The notes under the pieces: model-generated | The model's input: the letters and a program-made list of their open reading frames with translations, nothing else | Told to the model about the DNA's origin: nothing | Databases searched by the model: none | Shown here: one piece after another, positions 15,003-23,154 of the stretch | Position numbering within the stretch: position 1 is the stretch's first letter | Layout of the letters: the number at the start of each line of letters is the position of its first letter | Program-made: the position numbers and the translations under genes | DNA from: a bacterium | GTDB lineage: Bacteria > Armatimonadota > Chthonomonadetes > Chthonomonadales > Chthonomonadaceae | Assembly (NCBI GenBank): GCA_021777995.1 | Contig: JAJYCW010000034.1 | Location: forward strand, 1-32,766 | Length of the DNA: 32,766 nt | Direction: 5' to 3'

Positions 15003-16467
15003 AGACCTGCTTACACCCCAGGTACGCCCCAGAACCTTTCAACATAGACTGGCCACAGGTATGGCAATGGTCACCGCGGCTATCCTGGTCTCCGTCTCAA
15101 TTCTAGTGTGGGTTTCCGTTCGGCAACTACTCCTGGTGAACACCGATTCTGCATTGCTATCCGTGGCACGCAGCGAGGAGCTAAACTTCAGCGACACCGG
15201 TCACATCACGGCCCGCGCCGCTCGAGGCATTCCATCCGCTCTCGAGCTCTCCGTTTCGAAGGGCTACAGAATGTTTGGCGCAGTCATTGGGACAGACGGT
15301 CGCATTCTCGCAGAATCCAATGGGAAGAGCGCAAAGGACCGTTCAACTCTTACTACGGCGCTGCTACAAACGGGGGCCGCACCAAGATTTGCATTTGCTA
15401 CCTACAGCAACCTACCCGTGAGAATAGTTACCTACCGCGTGCACAAAGGCACCACCTCGCGTGTGGGTGCCGTGATGGCTGCAATTTCCCTACGTCCGTA
15501 CCTTCGGTCCATCAACGCACTCCTAGGTATATTACTTGCCACCACTGTATTAGGAACCGTATTCTCTGCATTTCTTTCACGTTTTGTGGCCCACGTCCTT
15601 ACCGTACCGCTGCTGCAGATTGCGAACGAGGCACGCCATAAGGATGCAGTTACCCCTGGGTATCGCATTACTGCGGACTTTGCAGACAGTGACCTGCGGG
15701 ATGTGGCCAATGCGCTCAACACAATGTTAGGTCGAAGAGATGCGGCCTATGAAGAAGTAAACAGACTGCTGAGCATTCAATCGCAGTTCACTGCAGATGC
15801 CTCTCACGAACTACGATCACCGCTCTCAAACCTTAGAGGAATGTTCGAAGTCGCCCTGCGCCGCGAAAGAACGGTAGGAGACTACCAACAGGTGATACAG
15901 GACGGACTGATAGAAGTTAAAAGACTTTCGAGTGTTACTAATGACCTTCTGACCTTGGCGCGGTCCGATGCGCACCAACTTCACCTAAAGATCGATACAC
16001 ATAATCTTGCAGATATTGCGCAGGAGTCCTGTAACGCATTTTCATCCCGGGCGGAACAGAAGGGCGTAACCATCGACCGCAAGCTGTTCGATATTTTCGC
16101 GCCTTGCGATAACCTTCGTATTCGCGAGGTGATCGACAACTTGCTAGACAATGCCATGCGCCTCGCTCCTTCGGGCACTCATCTCACAGTTGGAACGGAG
16201 CAACAATCCGGGTTTGGGTCTGTCTACGTCGAGGATAGAGGTCCCGGCCTCGCGGGGGAGGAGCTGGAGCTGGTTTTTCGGCGCTTTTATCGCTCCGACC
16301 GGTCACGCTCGCGCGATTCAGGGGGTTCTGGATTGGGCCTGGCTATATGCCGGGCAATCGCCGAAGCACATGGGGGTTCGCTTGTGGCATCCAATTCTGC
16401 TCCAACGGGAGCACGGTTTACTCTCAACCTGCCCACGGTGGACCTAGGCCGTGTGGCTCCGGAGTAA
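14983..16467 (+). CDS. Sensor histidine kinase, CusS/QseC-like architecture (494 aa)
   Basis: Domain order: membrane helix about 25-47, a periplasmic sensor of about 130 residues, membrane helix about 177-199, HAMP linker, HisKA dimerisation helix with the phospho-acceptor H275 in SHELRSPLSNLRG, and a HATPase domain with N-box NLLDNAMRLAPSG, G1 DRGPGLA, F-box FRRFYRSDRS and G2 GSGLGLAICRAIAEAHGG. All catalytic motifs look intact. It pairs with the overlapping response regulator. The sensor domain has no named motif and no cysteine or histidine cluster for metals. ATG at 14989 is an equally good start. Confidence 0.94.
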   Translation: MSMSTNRDLLTPQVRPRTFQHRLATGMAMVTAAILVSVSILVWVSVRQLLLVNTDSALLSVARSEELNFSDTGHITARAARGIPSALELSVSKGYRMFGAVIGTDGRILAESNGKSAKDRSTLTTALLQTGAAPRFAFATYSNLPVRIVTYRVHKGTTSRVGAVMAAISLRPYLRSINALLGILLATTVLGTVFSAFLSRFVAHVLTVPLLQIANEARHKDAVTPGYRITADFADSDLRDVANALNTMLGRRDAAYEEVNRLLSIQSQFTADASHELRSPLSNLRGMFEVALRRERTVGDYQQVIQDGLIEVKRLSSVTNDLLTLARSDAHQLHLKIDTHNLADIAQESCNAFSSRAEQKGVTIDRKLFDIFAPCDNLRIREVIDNLLDNAMRLAPSGTHLTVGTEQQSGFGSVYVEDRGPGLAGEELELVFRRFYRSDRSRSRDSGGSGLGLAICRAIAEAHGGSLVASNSAPTGARFTLNLPTVDLGRVAPE

Positions 16468-16579
16468 GTGGCAGCGAATACCCAACACGGCCCGTGCTCA
16501 CATTGAAGACCTGGATTGTGCCTCGGCGCCCGACGGTTAGCGGTACTGCCCGACTACCGGCAATGCATTTATCCCAGCA

Positions 16580-17137
16580 CTAAGCATTGCTCAACACCGA
16601 AAGGGCAGACTCGCGCTCGCGGAGCAATCCCTCCATTGCGCTGAACGTGAGTTGAAGCACGTCGCTGCCCGCATCTGCAACCTGCCGCATGATATCAACG
16701 ACCTGGGAGGCAATGGCCAGATCAATATTGATCAGCTCACTAGCCGTATCGCCTTCACTGCGATGCCGTTGCCAGGTTCGGTCCTTTACTGGTACCGGCG
16801 CACTTCGGACGGCTGTCTCGATGGCTTCAATCTTCCGCTGAAGGTCCTCAAACCGCCGCGCAGTGGCTACAGCGGTTCGGTCGGGAAATGGTTGTTCCCG
16901 CGTTGGCTCTGGAAGGTTTTCCCTGCGATAGGTGTCCTCACGAGCGCCAACTTCCTTGCGAACCTGAAGCAGCCAGTCGCATATTTCATTGCGGATTAAT
17001 TGATCATCTGCACGAAGCTTGTTTTGAAGGCTGTAGGAGTTATAGCCCGCACCAAAGAACAGGTTTTCAATAAAGGCGTGAACGGTACCTGCTTCATCAA
17101 TTGCATTGGGCACCGTGCGAAGCGTTAGTTCGGGCAT
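16580..17137 (-). CDS. Protein of unknown function, partner of SPFH protein (185 aa)
   Basis: Not recognised. It begins eight bases after the SPFH stop with AAGGA in front, so the two are an operon. The protein is helical and charged: residues 45-80 (LIRNEICDWLLQVRKEVGARE...) and 95-112 (FEDLQRKIEAIETAVRSA) could form coiled coils, joined by a Pro/Arg-rich linker. The C-terminal helices (IDLAIASQVVDIMRQVADAGSDVLQLT...) are amphipathic. There is no signal peptide or membrane helix. It may dock on the oligomeric SPFH partner. It converges with the histidine kinase gene; no terminator-like hairpin was seen in the 112-bp gap. Confidence 0.7.
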   Translation of the reverse strand: MPELTLRTVPNAIDEAGTVHAFIENLFFGAGYNSYSLQNKLRADDQLIRNEICDWLLQVRKEVGAREDTYRRENLPEPTREQPFPDRTAVATARRFEDLQRKIEAIETAVRSAPVPVKDRTWQRHRSEGDTASELINIDLAIASQVVDIMRQVADAGSDVLQLTFSAMEGLLRERESALSVLSNA

Positions 17138-17145
17138 CGTCTATG

Positions 17146-17994
17146 CTATTCCTTTTTAACGATCGGTTTTGGCTCGGTAAGATTACTAATGCCCATTGTT
17201 CCCACGGCAGGTGCCCCAATATTAAACGGCGCTCCGACGGCGGCATTGGGTGCGGATATAAGGCCGTGATCCGCCATTTTCAGCGCCGTATAGTACCTGA
17301 CGGCATCGAGCTCGCTTAAACCAAAGGCCCGGAGCGATATCAGTTCTCGCATTCGCGCATCGGCAGGCATAATGAGCAGTTTGAGGTCGTTCAATTGGAC
17401 GCCATAAACTCCCAGGAATGCGCTCAAATGCTGTTTTGCCAGCTCCACTATGTCGTGAATATGCTCGTTAATCTCTTCAAGAGGTGTAACCTGCACAATC
17501 TGATTAATTGACTGCTCGATGACCGGCCCCGCATACGAAGCCAGTTCAGAAACCGGTATGCAATCACCACTGAACGGCATATGCGTAATCAACTTTACCG
17601 CATCGTCCTTGGTATCCACGTGGATATAGTAATCGGCGACGTATTCCACCAGTGCCATCTCTTTACTGGTAGCAACGCCCTTGTTCTGTACCAGCAGTTT
17701 GCTGCGCTGCACATAGATGGGTTCATACTGCCACGGCGACTGCCCTCCAAAAAAGCCCTGCACAATCCCCCCTAGCAACGGCTGATCTGGAGTAGAGATA
17801 GCATACTGTCCAGTTTCGTAAACACTGAGGATTGCACCGCGCGATTTCAGTACCGCAAAGTGATTGCTTTCAACTGTGAGAAGCGAACCAGATATAATGC
17901 TGCTGTCCGGGTACTTCCAGGCCAGCGTGGACCCGTCCATAACGTCTGTTCCATCAGACCGCAACGTGCTGATTACCTGCCGTGTAATTGCCAT
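17146..17994 (-). CDS. SPFH-domain protein, YdjI / virion-core-like (282 aa)
   Basis: The pattern LAWKYPDSSIISGSLLTVESNHFAVLKSRGAILSVYETGQYAIST, here described from residues about 24-68, is typical of the YdjI-like SPFH (band 7) family: an I-x-x-GS-x-L-x-V-x-E-x-x-x-AV block, then GGQSPW and IYVQR. Residues 100-225 complete the SPFH fold and an amphipathic helix region. No classical membrane segment is seen. Relatives of this type act in membrane-stress or phage-shock-like complexes, often with zinc-ribbon partners; here the partner is a 185-aa helical protein. GGAG lies six bases before the ATG at 17994, so the upstream in-frame start at 18015 is not needed. Confidence 0.85.
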   Translation of the reverse strand: MAITRQVISTLRSDGTDVMDGSTLAWKYPDSSIISGSLLTVESNHFAVLKSRGAILSVYETGQYAISTPDQPLLGGIVQGFFGGQSPWQYEPIYVQRSKLLVQNKGVATSKEMALVEYVADYYIHVDTKDDAVKLITHMPFSGDCIPVSELASYAGPVIEQSINQIVQVTPLEEINEHIHDIVELAKQHLSAFLGVYGVQLNDLKLLIMPADARMRELISLRAFGLSELDAVRYYTALKMADHGLISAPNAAVGAPFNIGAPAVGTMGISNLTEPKPIVKKE

Positions 17995-18033
17995 AACGAG
18001 GCTCCTTTTAATCAATGATGGAAGGCCCGTAGC

Positions 18034-18177
18034 TTACCGACTCATTTCCCCGCCTGGAATGTGCGATTTTTGCCCGAACAAACGTAATAACCATAGCGCA
18101 AGAACAATGATCGGCGAACCAGCTGCAGAGGCTGTCCGCAAGATAATACGTAACGCAACAGACAGCGTTTCACGCAT
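18034..18177 (-). CDS. Possible small membrane protein (47 aa) upstream of the SPFH gene
   Basis: An open frame from ATG (18177) to TAA (18034-18036) encodes a basic N-terminus (MRETLSVALRIILRT), a hydrophobic segment (SPIIVLALWLLRLFG) and a polar tail. It ends 39 bp before the SPFH start and is on the same strand. Its ribosome binding site is not evident, and the frame is also open upstream of the ATG. A small membrane anchor for the SPFH complex is an attractive but unproven reading. Confidence 0.3.
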   Translation of the reverse strand: MRETLSVALRIILRTASAAGSPIIVLALWLLRLFGQKSHIPGGEMSR

Positions 18178-18224
18178 TTGGCGATCAGCTTGCCAGGAAG
18201 ATCCTCCCGTACACGTTGCCCATC

Positions 18225-20750
18225 CTACTCCACGCGAATGCTTCCCTCATATTTCCCGCTCGGCAAGTCTAACGAGCACCACCCGTCCGTGGAAGCGCAG
18301 TTCCGACTCGCGCCGTTAAGCTTGATATCACCCTCGGCGTGCGCACATGGCAGGAAAAGGGTGGCATCGGCTCCCATAGGTATGGTGAATTCAAAGCTCA
18401 TAGTGGCTCCCTCGCGCTTCCAGTGAACGTCTACCAGGCCGTGCTCGGTACAGATGGTGCCTTTGGCAAACGTGAGGTCGCCAAGTTGTGGTCGAAGCAC
18501 GATCCGCCGCGAAAGCGCAGGAGCATTGCACTGAACACCTAATACCCTCGTGCCTAAAAGTACAGCGGGGGCTGCACCATACACGTGAATCCTGGAGCCG
18601 GCATGAAGGTTCTCCCATGCTGTATGCCACGGCGATGACGCCATGTCGCTAAAATTGGTACGCAGGAGATCTAATGCCTGCTTTGCAAACTTCTCTTCCT
18701 GCTGACTAAACAACAGGTTGCCAAGATAGTAGAATATCATTACGTCATTCGTGCGAAGCTGCTCGAAATTGTGCAACACGTACTCAAGTACGCTGCGTTT
18801 CCGCTCCGGTGGCACTATACCACGGTCCAGTGCAAAGACCGCGGCCCATAGCGTGGGCTCAGCACGACGTTGCGAATCGAGTCGCAGGTGAAATGGGCCA
18901 TTCATAGTGGTGGGTACGGGCTCAACATCTGGAGCAAATATGCCCGAGAAGTAGCTGCCAGCCGCTGCATTCCACAGGTGGGTATTCATTGCAGCTTTAA
19001 GCTGATGGGCCTGCAGCCGCATAGCCGCCTCGTCATTTTTACGCCCTATATGCCTTGCGATCTCGGCTGCCGCCTCAAATGCGCGGTAGACAAAGGCGTT
19101 TAGACAGGTTCCTTCTCCCTTCTGATAACCCATTGGATTGCCCCAAACCACCCACTCATAATGCGGCGCAGCCTGTACAAGTCCGCGCTCAGTGCGATGT
19201 GCCGAGAACCAGTCGAGGAGCCGCTGTATAAACGGAAACATCTCGGCAGCAAACTCGCTATCCCCGCTGCATTCGTAATAGTGGAGAACGGCGTCGACCC
19301 AATCACATGCGCGGTCGAGCATTATAGCGTGAATATCCCACCGGTCACTACAGGTATGGGCCTTCACCAGTCCATCGGTCTGCTGGGTGAGTGCGGTGCG
19401 CCTTAACATATCCCGATGCAGGCGAGCGTCGGCCAATACCTTCCGGCCATCCGGGCTTGGACCAGCCAGGGCGAGCCGCGTAAGCTGATACGCCGGCGGA
19501 GTATTGTCCATCCACTCTACGCGCTCCCGGTTGGCGCAGTCTACGTAACTATCCTCGCTCAACACCTCTAGTGACCTAACCGAAAGATCCCACAGGGAAT
19601 TTAGTTCCTTATCGCTGCACTCAAAGCTCCCAACCCGCTCAAACGGGTAATTAACGGCAACCAGCCCCAGGTCCAATATCCGCACCGAGCCCTGTTCGGC
19701 GCTCAAAACCACTCGTACCAGCCCAAAAGTATCGCTGCACATCCATGTCTGACTGCCGTCGCGCGTGATATACGTATTGGTCCCGTCCTCACTATCCGGC
19801 CCGTGGAACTGGGCAGAGAGTTTTGTTCCTGCTGCGGCTTCCATTGTCACTACTAGGTAAGCCTGTTCAACCAGCCCTATGTTCACGTCTAACGAACTGT
19901 TGGGCTGTAGCTCAAACGGCAGCTCGACCGTAACGGGCAACTCGTGGCCAGCACTAGAGGTAAGCAGTACCCGTTCACGGGGGACGGCGCGCTCTCGCAG
20001 CAGCGGTATCGAACGGGCGCGCAGAGGAGCAAAGAAGGTCTCGGCGGTTACCTGCGACTCGGTCGAAGGAATGACAGGCGTAGCGGTTTTCCAGGTCTCA
20101 TCGTCGAAGTCGATTTGGGTCCAGTCGGCAGTCATAAGCCGCGCATCAACGTTCTCAACAATGGAGCCCCAACATCGCGGACGCGGCAGATAGCTGGCTT
20201 CCTGTGCGCACCGCCACGAATTGTCGGTAGCAACGTGGAACATGGCGCCACCGGCTACCTCCCCTTCCAGCAGAACCGTAAGCCCTGGTAAGTGATCCAT
20301 CACTCGGCCAGTTGGAGCGTCACGAATGACGAACACCGCCACCACATTGCGCCCGGGGTGCAGCAAGTGTGCAACCTCAATGGTGTCATACTGCGGGCCG
20401 TTATTCTGGAATCTCGCGGGGCCACGTGCCACATAGTGACCGTTAATGTAAAGGCGGTAGCGCGTATAGGCGAAAATGTGAATATGTACCTGGCGCGGGT
20501 TACCATGCAACTCAATAGACTTTCGAAATGCAGCGTACAGATTGCCGGGGGTATCCGCTTGTGGTGCAGAAATCCAGATGTACTGTCTGGATAATCTCTC
20601 GCCGATTTCATCGGGTGTACGATAGGTGACGGCGAACGCCTCATCCCCAGGATGCATTTGTGAAGGCGGTGCCAAATCGGCTCCGCTCCCGCCACTAACC
20701 CCTGCTGCCATCACAACGGCGCCAAGCTGAATAAATCCACGTCGATCCAC
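18225..20750 (-). CDS. Alpha-L-rhamnosidase, GH78 family (841 aa)
   Basis: GTG start at 20750 with GGGAG eight bases upstream. The N-terminus (DRRGFIQLGAVVMAAGVSG) looks like a Tat signal with twin arginine, so the protein is probably exported folded. Residues 85-210 form the beta-sandwich domain seen in GH78 (YTRYRLYINGHYVARGPAR, then the HLLHPGRNVVAV segment and a DNSWR...WGSIVENVDAR block). The six-hairpin catalytic domain begins near 385 and has the GH78 active-site segment DCANRERVEW (D404, E409), in place of DCPxRDER. A C-terminal beta domain ends the protein (SMEFTI-like GADATLFLPCA and KYEGSIRV segments). It would remove terminal rhamnose from rhamnogalacturonan or rhamnosylated compounds. 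It stands apart from the uronate operon and behind a TauE-like gene. Confidence 0.9.
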   Translation of the reverse strand: MDRRGFIQLGAVVMAAGVSGGSGADLAPPSQMHPGDEAFAVTYRTPDEIGERLSRQYIWISAPQADTPGNLYAAFRKSIELHGNPRQVHIHIFAYTRYRLYINGHYVARGPARFQNNGPQYDTIEVAHLLHPGRNVVAVFVIRDAPTGRVMDHLPGLTVLLEGEVAGGAMFHVATDNSWRCAQEASYLPRPRCWGSIVENVDARLMTADWTQIDFDDETWKTATPVIPSTESQVTAETFFAPLRARSIPLLRERAVPRERVLLTSSAGHELPVTVELPFELQPNSSLDVNIGLVEQAYLVVTMEAAAGTKLSAQFHGPDSEDGTNTYITRDGSQTWMCSDTFGLVRVVLSAEQGSVRILDLGLVAVNYPFERVGSFECSDKELNSLWDLSVRSLEVLSEDSYVDCANRERVEWMDNTPPAYQLTRLALAGPSPDGRKVLADARLHRDMLRRTALTQQTDGLVKAHTCSDRWDIHAIMLDRACDWVDAVLHYYECSGDSEFAAEMFPFIQRLLDWFSAHRTERGLVQAAPHYEWVVWGNPMGYQKGEGTCLNAFVYRAFEAAAEIARHIGRKNDEAAMRLQAHQLKAAMNTHLWNAAAGSYFSGIFAPDVEPVPTTMNGPFHLRLDSQRRAEPTLWAAVFALDRGIVPPERKRSVLEYVLHNFEQLRTNDVMIFYYLGNLLFSQQEEKFAKQALDLLRTNFSDMASSPWHTAWENLHAGSRIHVYGAAPAVLLGTRVLGVQCNAPALSRRIVLRPQLGDLTFAKGTICTEHGLVDVHWKREGATMSFEFTIPMGADATLFLPCAHAEGDIKLNGASRNCASTDGWCSLDLPSGKYEGSIRVE

Positions 20751-20811
20751 GCGGCTGCTCCCGGATTGAAAATATTTGTCAACTCACGAAACAGTGCAAA
20801 TTTCATGAAAA

Positions 20812-20817
20812 ATTATA
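20812..20817 (-). promoter_or_regulatory. Possible -10 box upstream of the GH78 gene
   Basis: TATAAT on the minus strand, about 62 bp before the GTG at 20750, next to the palindrome TTTCATGAAA (20801-20810). No -35 hexamer sits at the right spacing: a TTGACA (20825-20820) is only two bases away. It would allow the GH78 gene its own transcript separate from the permease gene. Confidence 0.3.
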
Positions 20818-20829
20818 CCTGTCAACCGG

Positions 20830-21597
20830 TCATTTCAGCACCGCAATTAGACCCATTATGCCCGCAAATCCTACAACAGCCGTAACGGCGTGCATAAACG
20901 TACCGGGAGAGATTCGCCTTACCGCGTGCATGCCGATAGTGGTACCGATAAGCGCAGGCAAAAACAGCCAGAGGCAAAACACAAGCCAGTGCATTCGCGC
21001 GATACCGGTAGCCGCCGCCATCCCAATTGCCAGCAGGTAACTGAGTAGATTAAATATGACCAGTATTGCCCTACACTCATTTACCGACCGATGCTGCCAC
21101 GCCACAACCATTGCGGGCACCGGTCCACCCATGCTGGTGCTGCCGTTTAGCACGCCCCCCAAAAATGCGCCAACTGCCAACGGCTGACTGCCCCTACACA
21201 AAGACACCTCGTACCGACAGAGACGCAGAAGCGTGACGAACACTGCAAGCGCAGAAATAGTGCCTTTTAGCATCGGTTTGTCGATAACGAGCAGAAGAAA
21301 GACACCAAGAGGAGTACCGAGAGCTGTACCCGCCACTGTTGGTATTACGACAGCTCGATTCACGTAAGCTCGAGCCTCCAATATGACGCCCAGGCTCATG
21401 AGTGCGCCTAGCACTAACGCGATAAAAACGACCTGGCGCGGATCTGGAAAGCATAGCAGAGTGAGCGGAGTAAACACAATGGCAAACCCGAATCCCGCAA
21501 ACCCTTTCACAAACCCTGCCAGAATCGCGATAAAACTACAAAGAGCGAGTAACAAGGGCGTAAAGGGACAAGGCACGAGGACAGTATCTCCAACCAC
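20830..21597 (-). CDS. TauE/SafE-family permease (255 aa)
   Basis: About seven to eight hydrophobic segments cover the protein. The motif FVKGFAGFGFAIVFTPLTLL near residue 30 and GAFLGGVLNGSTSMGGPVPAMV near 145 are the duplicated TauE/SafE signature (G-x-G-G/F-G and GG-x-x-x-S). Family members export sulfite, sulfoacetate or related organic anions. The start is uncertain: GTG at 21597 or a GTG at 21570 that has GGAGA upstream. It follows the CRISPR effector genes on the same strand with only a 64-bp gap, and precedes the rhamnosidase gene. Functional linkage to either is not evident. Confidence 0.88.
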   Translation of the reverse strand: MVGDTVLVPCPFTPLLLALCSFIAILAGFVKGFAGFGFAIVFTPLTLLCFPDPRQVVFIALVLGALMSLGVILEARAYVNRAVVIPTVAGTALGTPLGVFLLLVIDKPMLKGTISALAVFVTLLRLCRYEVSLCRGSQPLAVGAFLGGVLNGSTSMGGPVPAMVVAWQHRSVNECRAILVIFNLLSYLLAIGMAAATGIARMHWLVFCLWLFLPALIGTTIGMHAVRRISPGTFMHAVTAVVGFAGIMGLIAVLK

Positions 21598-21661
21598 CGA
21601 GGGAACAGCAAACCCTGCTTATCCTGCAGTGGTGTTGTAATCTAAGCGCAAATCTGTGGCC

Positions 21662-21880
21662 TTACAAGGAGACAGACTGGTTACTTAAAGTATATCGCAT
21701 CTGAATGGATAGAGCAGTAACAACTACTGGATACGGTAGTTTTCGTGCTACCACACGCTGCGCGTGCGGTGCCTCACAACGGTATCCCCAGGCAATGCTG
21801 ACCACGAACGTTATACCTATTGAGGCGATCAAGCAGAGTGCTAGTATGGATTTGATGTTACTGTGGGGCAACCTGGACAC
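21662..21880 (-). CDS. Small single-pass membrane protein coupled to the CARF-HEPN gene (72 aa)
   Basis: A GTG at 21880 has GGAGAGG seven bases upstream, and the frame overlaps the 3' end of the preceding CARF-HEPN gene by 23 bp, which would couple their translation. The peptide has a polar start (VSRLPHSNIK), one hydrophobic helix (SILALCLIASIGITFVVSIAW), then a basic tail (HAQRVVARK...). No family is recognised. A membrane-linked accessory of the CRISPR effectors is possible by position, but the gene is short and may be spurious. Confidence 0.45.
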   Translation of the reverse strand: MSRLPHSNIKSILALCLIASIGITFVVSIAWGYRCEAPHAQRVVARKLPYPVVVTALSIQMRYTLSNQSVSL

Positions 21881-23120
21881 TTCGTAACCTCTCCATAAGC
21901 GGCGCGAGCTTTGAAGGAAGCTTGTTAGCATTTGCCAACAGTGTATCTGTTGGTACATCCTGTTTCGTCATACCGCAGTGGTCAATATCGTTGCGCAAAT
22001 CGCGTACAAACGACCATGCCGATGCCAGATTCGTTACGCACGACACCGTCTTTAGCTGGTCGCAGATTGCCCGAACCTCTTCCGCCTGGTTAGCCGTATC
22101 ATTGTCCCGCTTCACCGCCTCGTTTAGCGCGATCGTAACGAACTCCCGTTTTGCCAGCGCTGAAAGCGGTTCTTTCAGCAGATAGACCGCAAATGAGATG
22201 AGCCATTCCCTTGAAAGGGAAACCCCCTGCATAATCTGTTGGTGCTGCATATACCATTTGATCAGCTCATACTCATTCTGCAGCTGCATAGTATCATCAC
22301 GATTATCCCAAGCCATCCAGCTATACTTCTCGGATATTCCGCCCAGCAGCTCAGCCAGGGGCGGTGCGAAAGCGGATATCTCGTCTGCTGCTCGTTGCAG
22401 GCTGTCCATTAGGCGTTTAGCCGCGCCTGGTATCTCTCGCGGACGCGCAATAGAGAGTACTGCGGAGAGGGAGGCAAGGTTGGTGCTAACCTCACTCAGG
22501 TGCCTGGGGTTACCTCCGTTCTCTGCCGTCCTCTTTTGCCTGTAGTAGTCACCGTTAAGTTGACGCAGCACGGCGCTCAACTCGCGCGCGTCACCCGTAT
22601 GAGTAAACAACGCAGAGGCAGCACTCCAGTCCATGACGTCTAAAAACGGCTGCAGGTCGATGATCGGCGTCTCCTGTCCGCTACTCTGCCCTGGTGGGCT
22701 GCTTTGCCGCGAATCAAAAGCACCGTAGTAGACCCCTGTGATTTCGACATTGGACGTGAATTTGGTGAACACTGCAGCCGCAGCCGCCAGCAAGGGGATG
22801 GCACGAAACGAGTGGGTAATATCCAGTGCCGTTGGCCCACAGGAACTATCTGTAATAACCTTAAAGACGTTCCACATTGCAGGCTCGTTCATAGTAGAAG
22901 GTATTTCAACAGGTACTACTGCCGCATCCAATTGTGCACACGCCAGGCTGAGGTCTGGAAGCTTTACCGATGACTCTTCGGTATGCAGTACGACGATCTT
23001 CTCCGGTTTCAGAAATTCTCCCAACGCAGCGGCCACATAACTCGACAGGTACTTCTGGCCATTCAGGATGTAGGTGGTTTCTGAATATTTGCCCGTACCT
23101 AGAAATGTTATAAGGTTCAT
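21858..23120 (-). CDS. csx2: CRISPR-associated CARF-HEPN protein, Csx2/TM1812 type, second copy (420 aa)
   Basis: Start ATG at 23120 follows TAGGAGC at a seven-base spacing and gives the usual N-terminus MNLITFLGTGKYSETTYILNGQ. The N-terminal CARF domain has the ligand-site motif LDITHSFRAIPLL (D100-H103). A helical linker leads to the C-terminal HEPN domain with the RNase motif R376-N-D-I-D-H381 followed by CGM. Proteins of this type are silent until cyclic oligoadenylate made by Cas10 binds the CARF dimer, after which the HEPN site cuts RNA non-specifically. It lies 34 bp after its paralogue; CARF motifs are shared but the linker and HEPN sequences differ clearly, so the duplication is old. 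Residues about 145-160 contain an inserted Ser/Gly/Pro-rich loop absent from the paralogue. Confidence 0.9.
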   Translation of the reverse strand: MNLITFLGTGKYSETTYILNGQKYLSSYVAAALGEFLKPEKIVVLHTEESSVKLPDLSLACAQLDAAVVPVEIPSTMNEPAMWNVFKVITDSSCGPTALDITHSFRAIPLLAAAAAVFTKFTSNVEITGVYYGAFDSRQSSPPGQSSGQETPIIDLQPFLDVMDWSAASALFTHTGDARELSAVLRQLNGDYYRQKRTAENGGNPRHLSEVSTNLASLSAVLSIARPREIPGAAKRLMDSLQRAADEISAFAPPLAELLGGISEKYSWMAWDNRDDTMQLQNEYELIKWYMQHQQIMQGVSLSREWLISFAVYLLKEPLSALAKREFVTIALNEAVKRDNDTANQAEEVRAICDQLKTVSCVTNLASAWSFVRDLRNDIDHCGMTKQDVPTDTLLANANKLPSKLAPLMERLRSVQVAPQ

Positions 23121-23154
23121 CGTGAAGCTCCTATTGTACAATGAGAAAGCGCTG

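Noticed and set aside
20777-20782. Second TTGACA (minus strand) near the GH78 start as a -35 box
   Set aside because: At 16-18 bp downstream the sequence is AGCAGC-like, with no -10 box, and it would place the start at the GTG codon and remove the ribosome binding site.
23133-23142. ATTGTACAAT palindrome before the second csx gene, resembling the LacI operator
   Set aside because: It lacks the central CCGG and is only 10 bp. It lies between two CRISPR genes with no promoter, so chance similarity is more likely.
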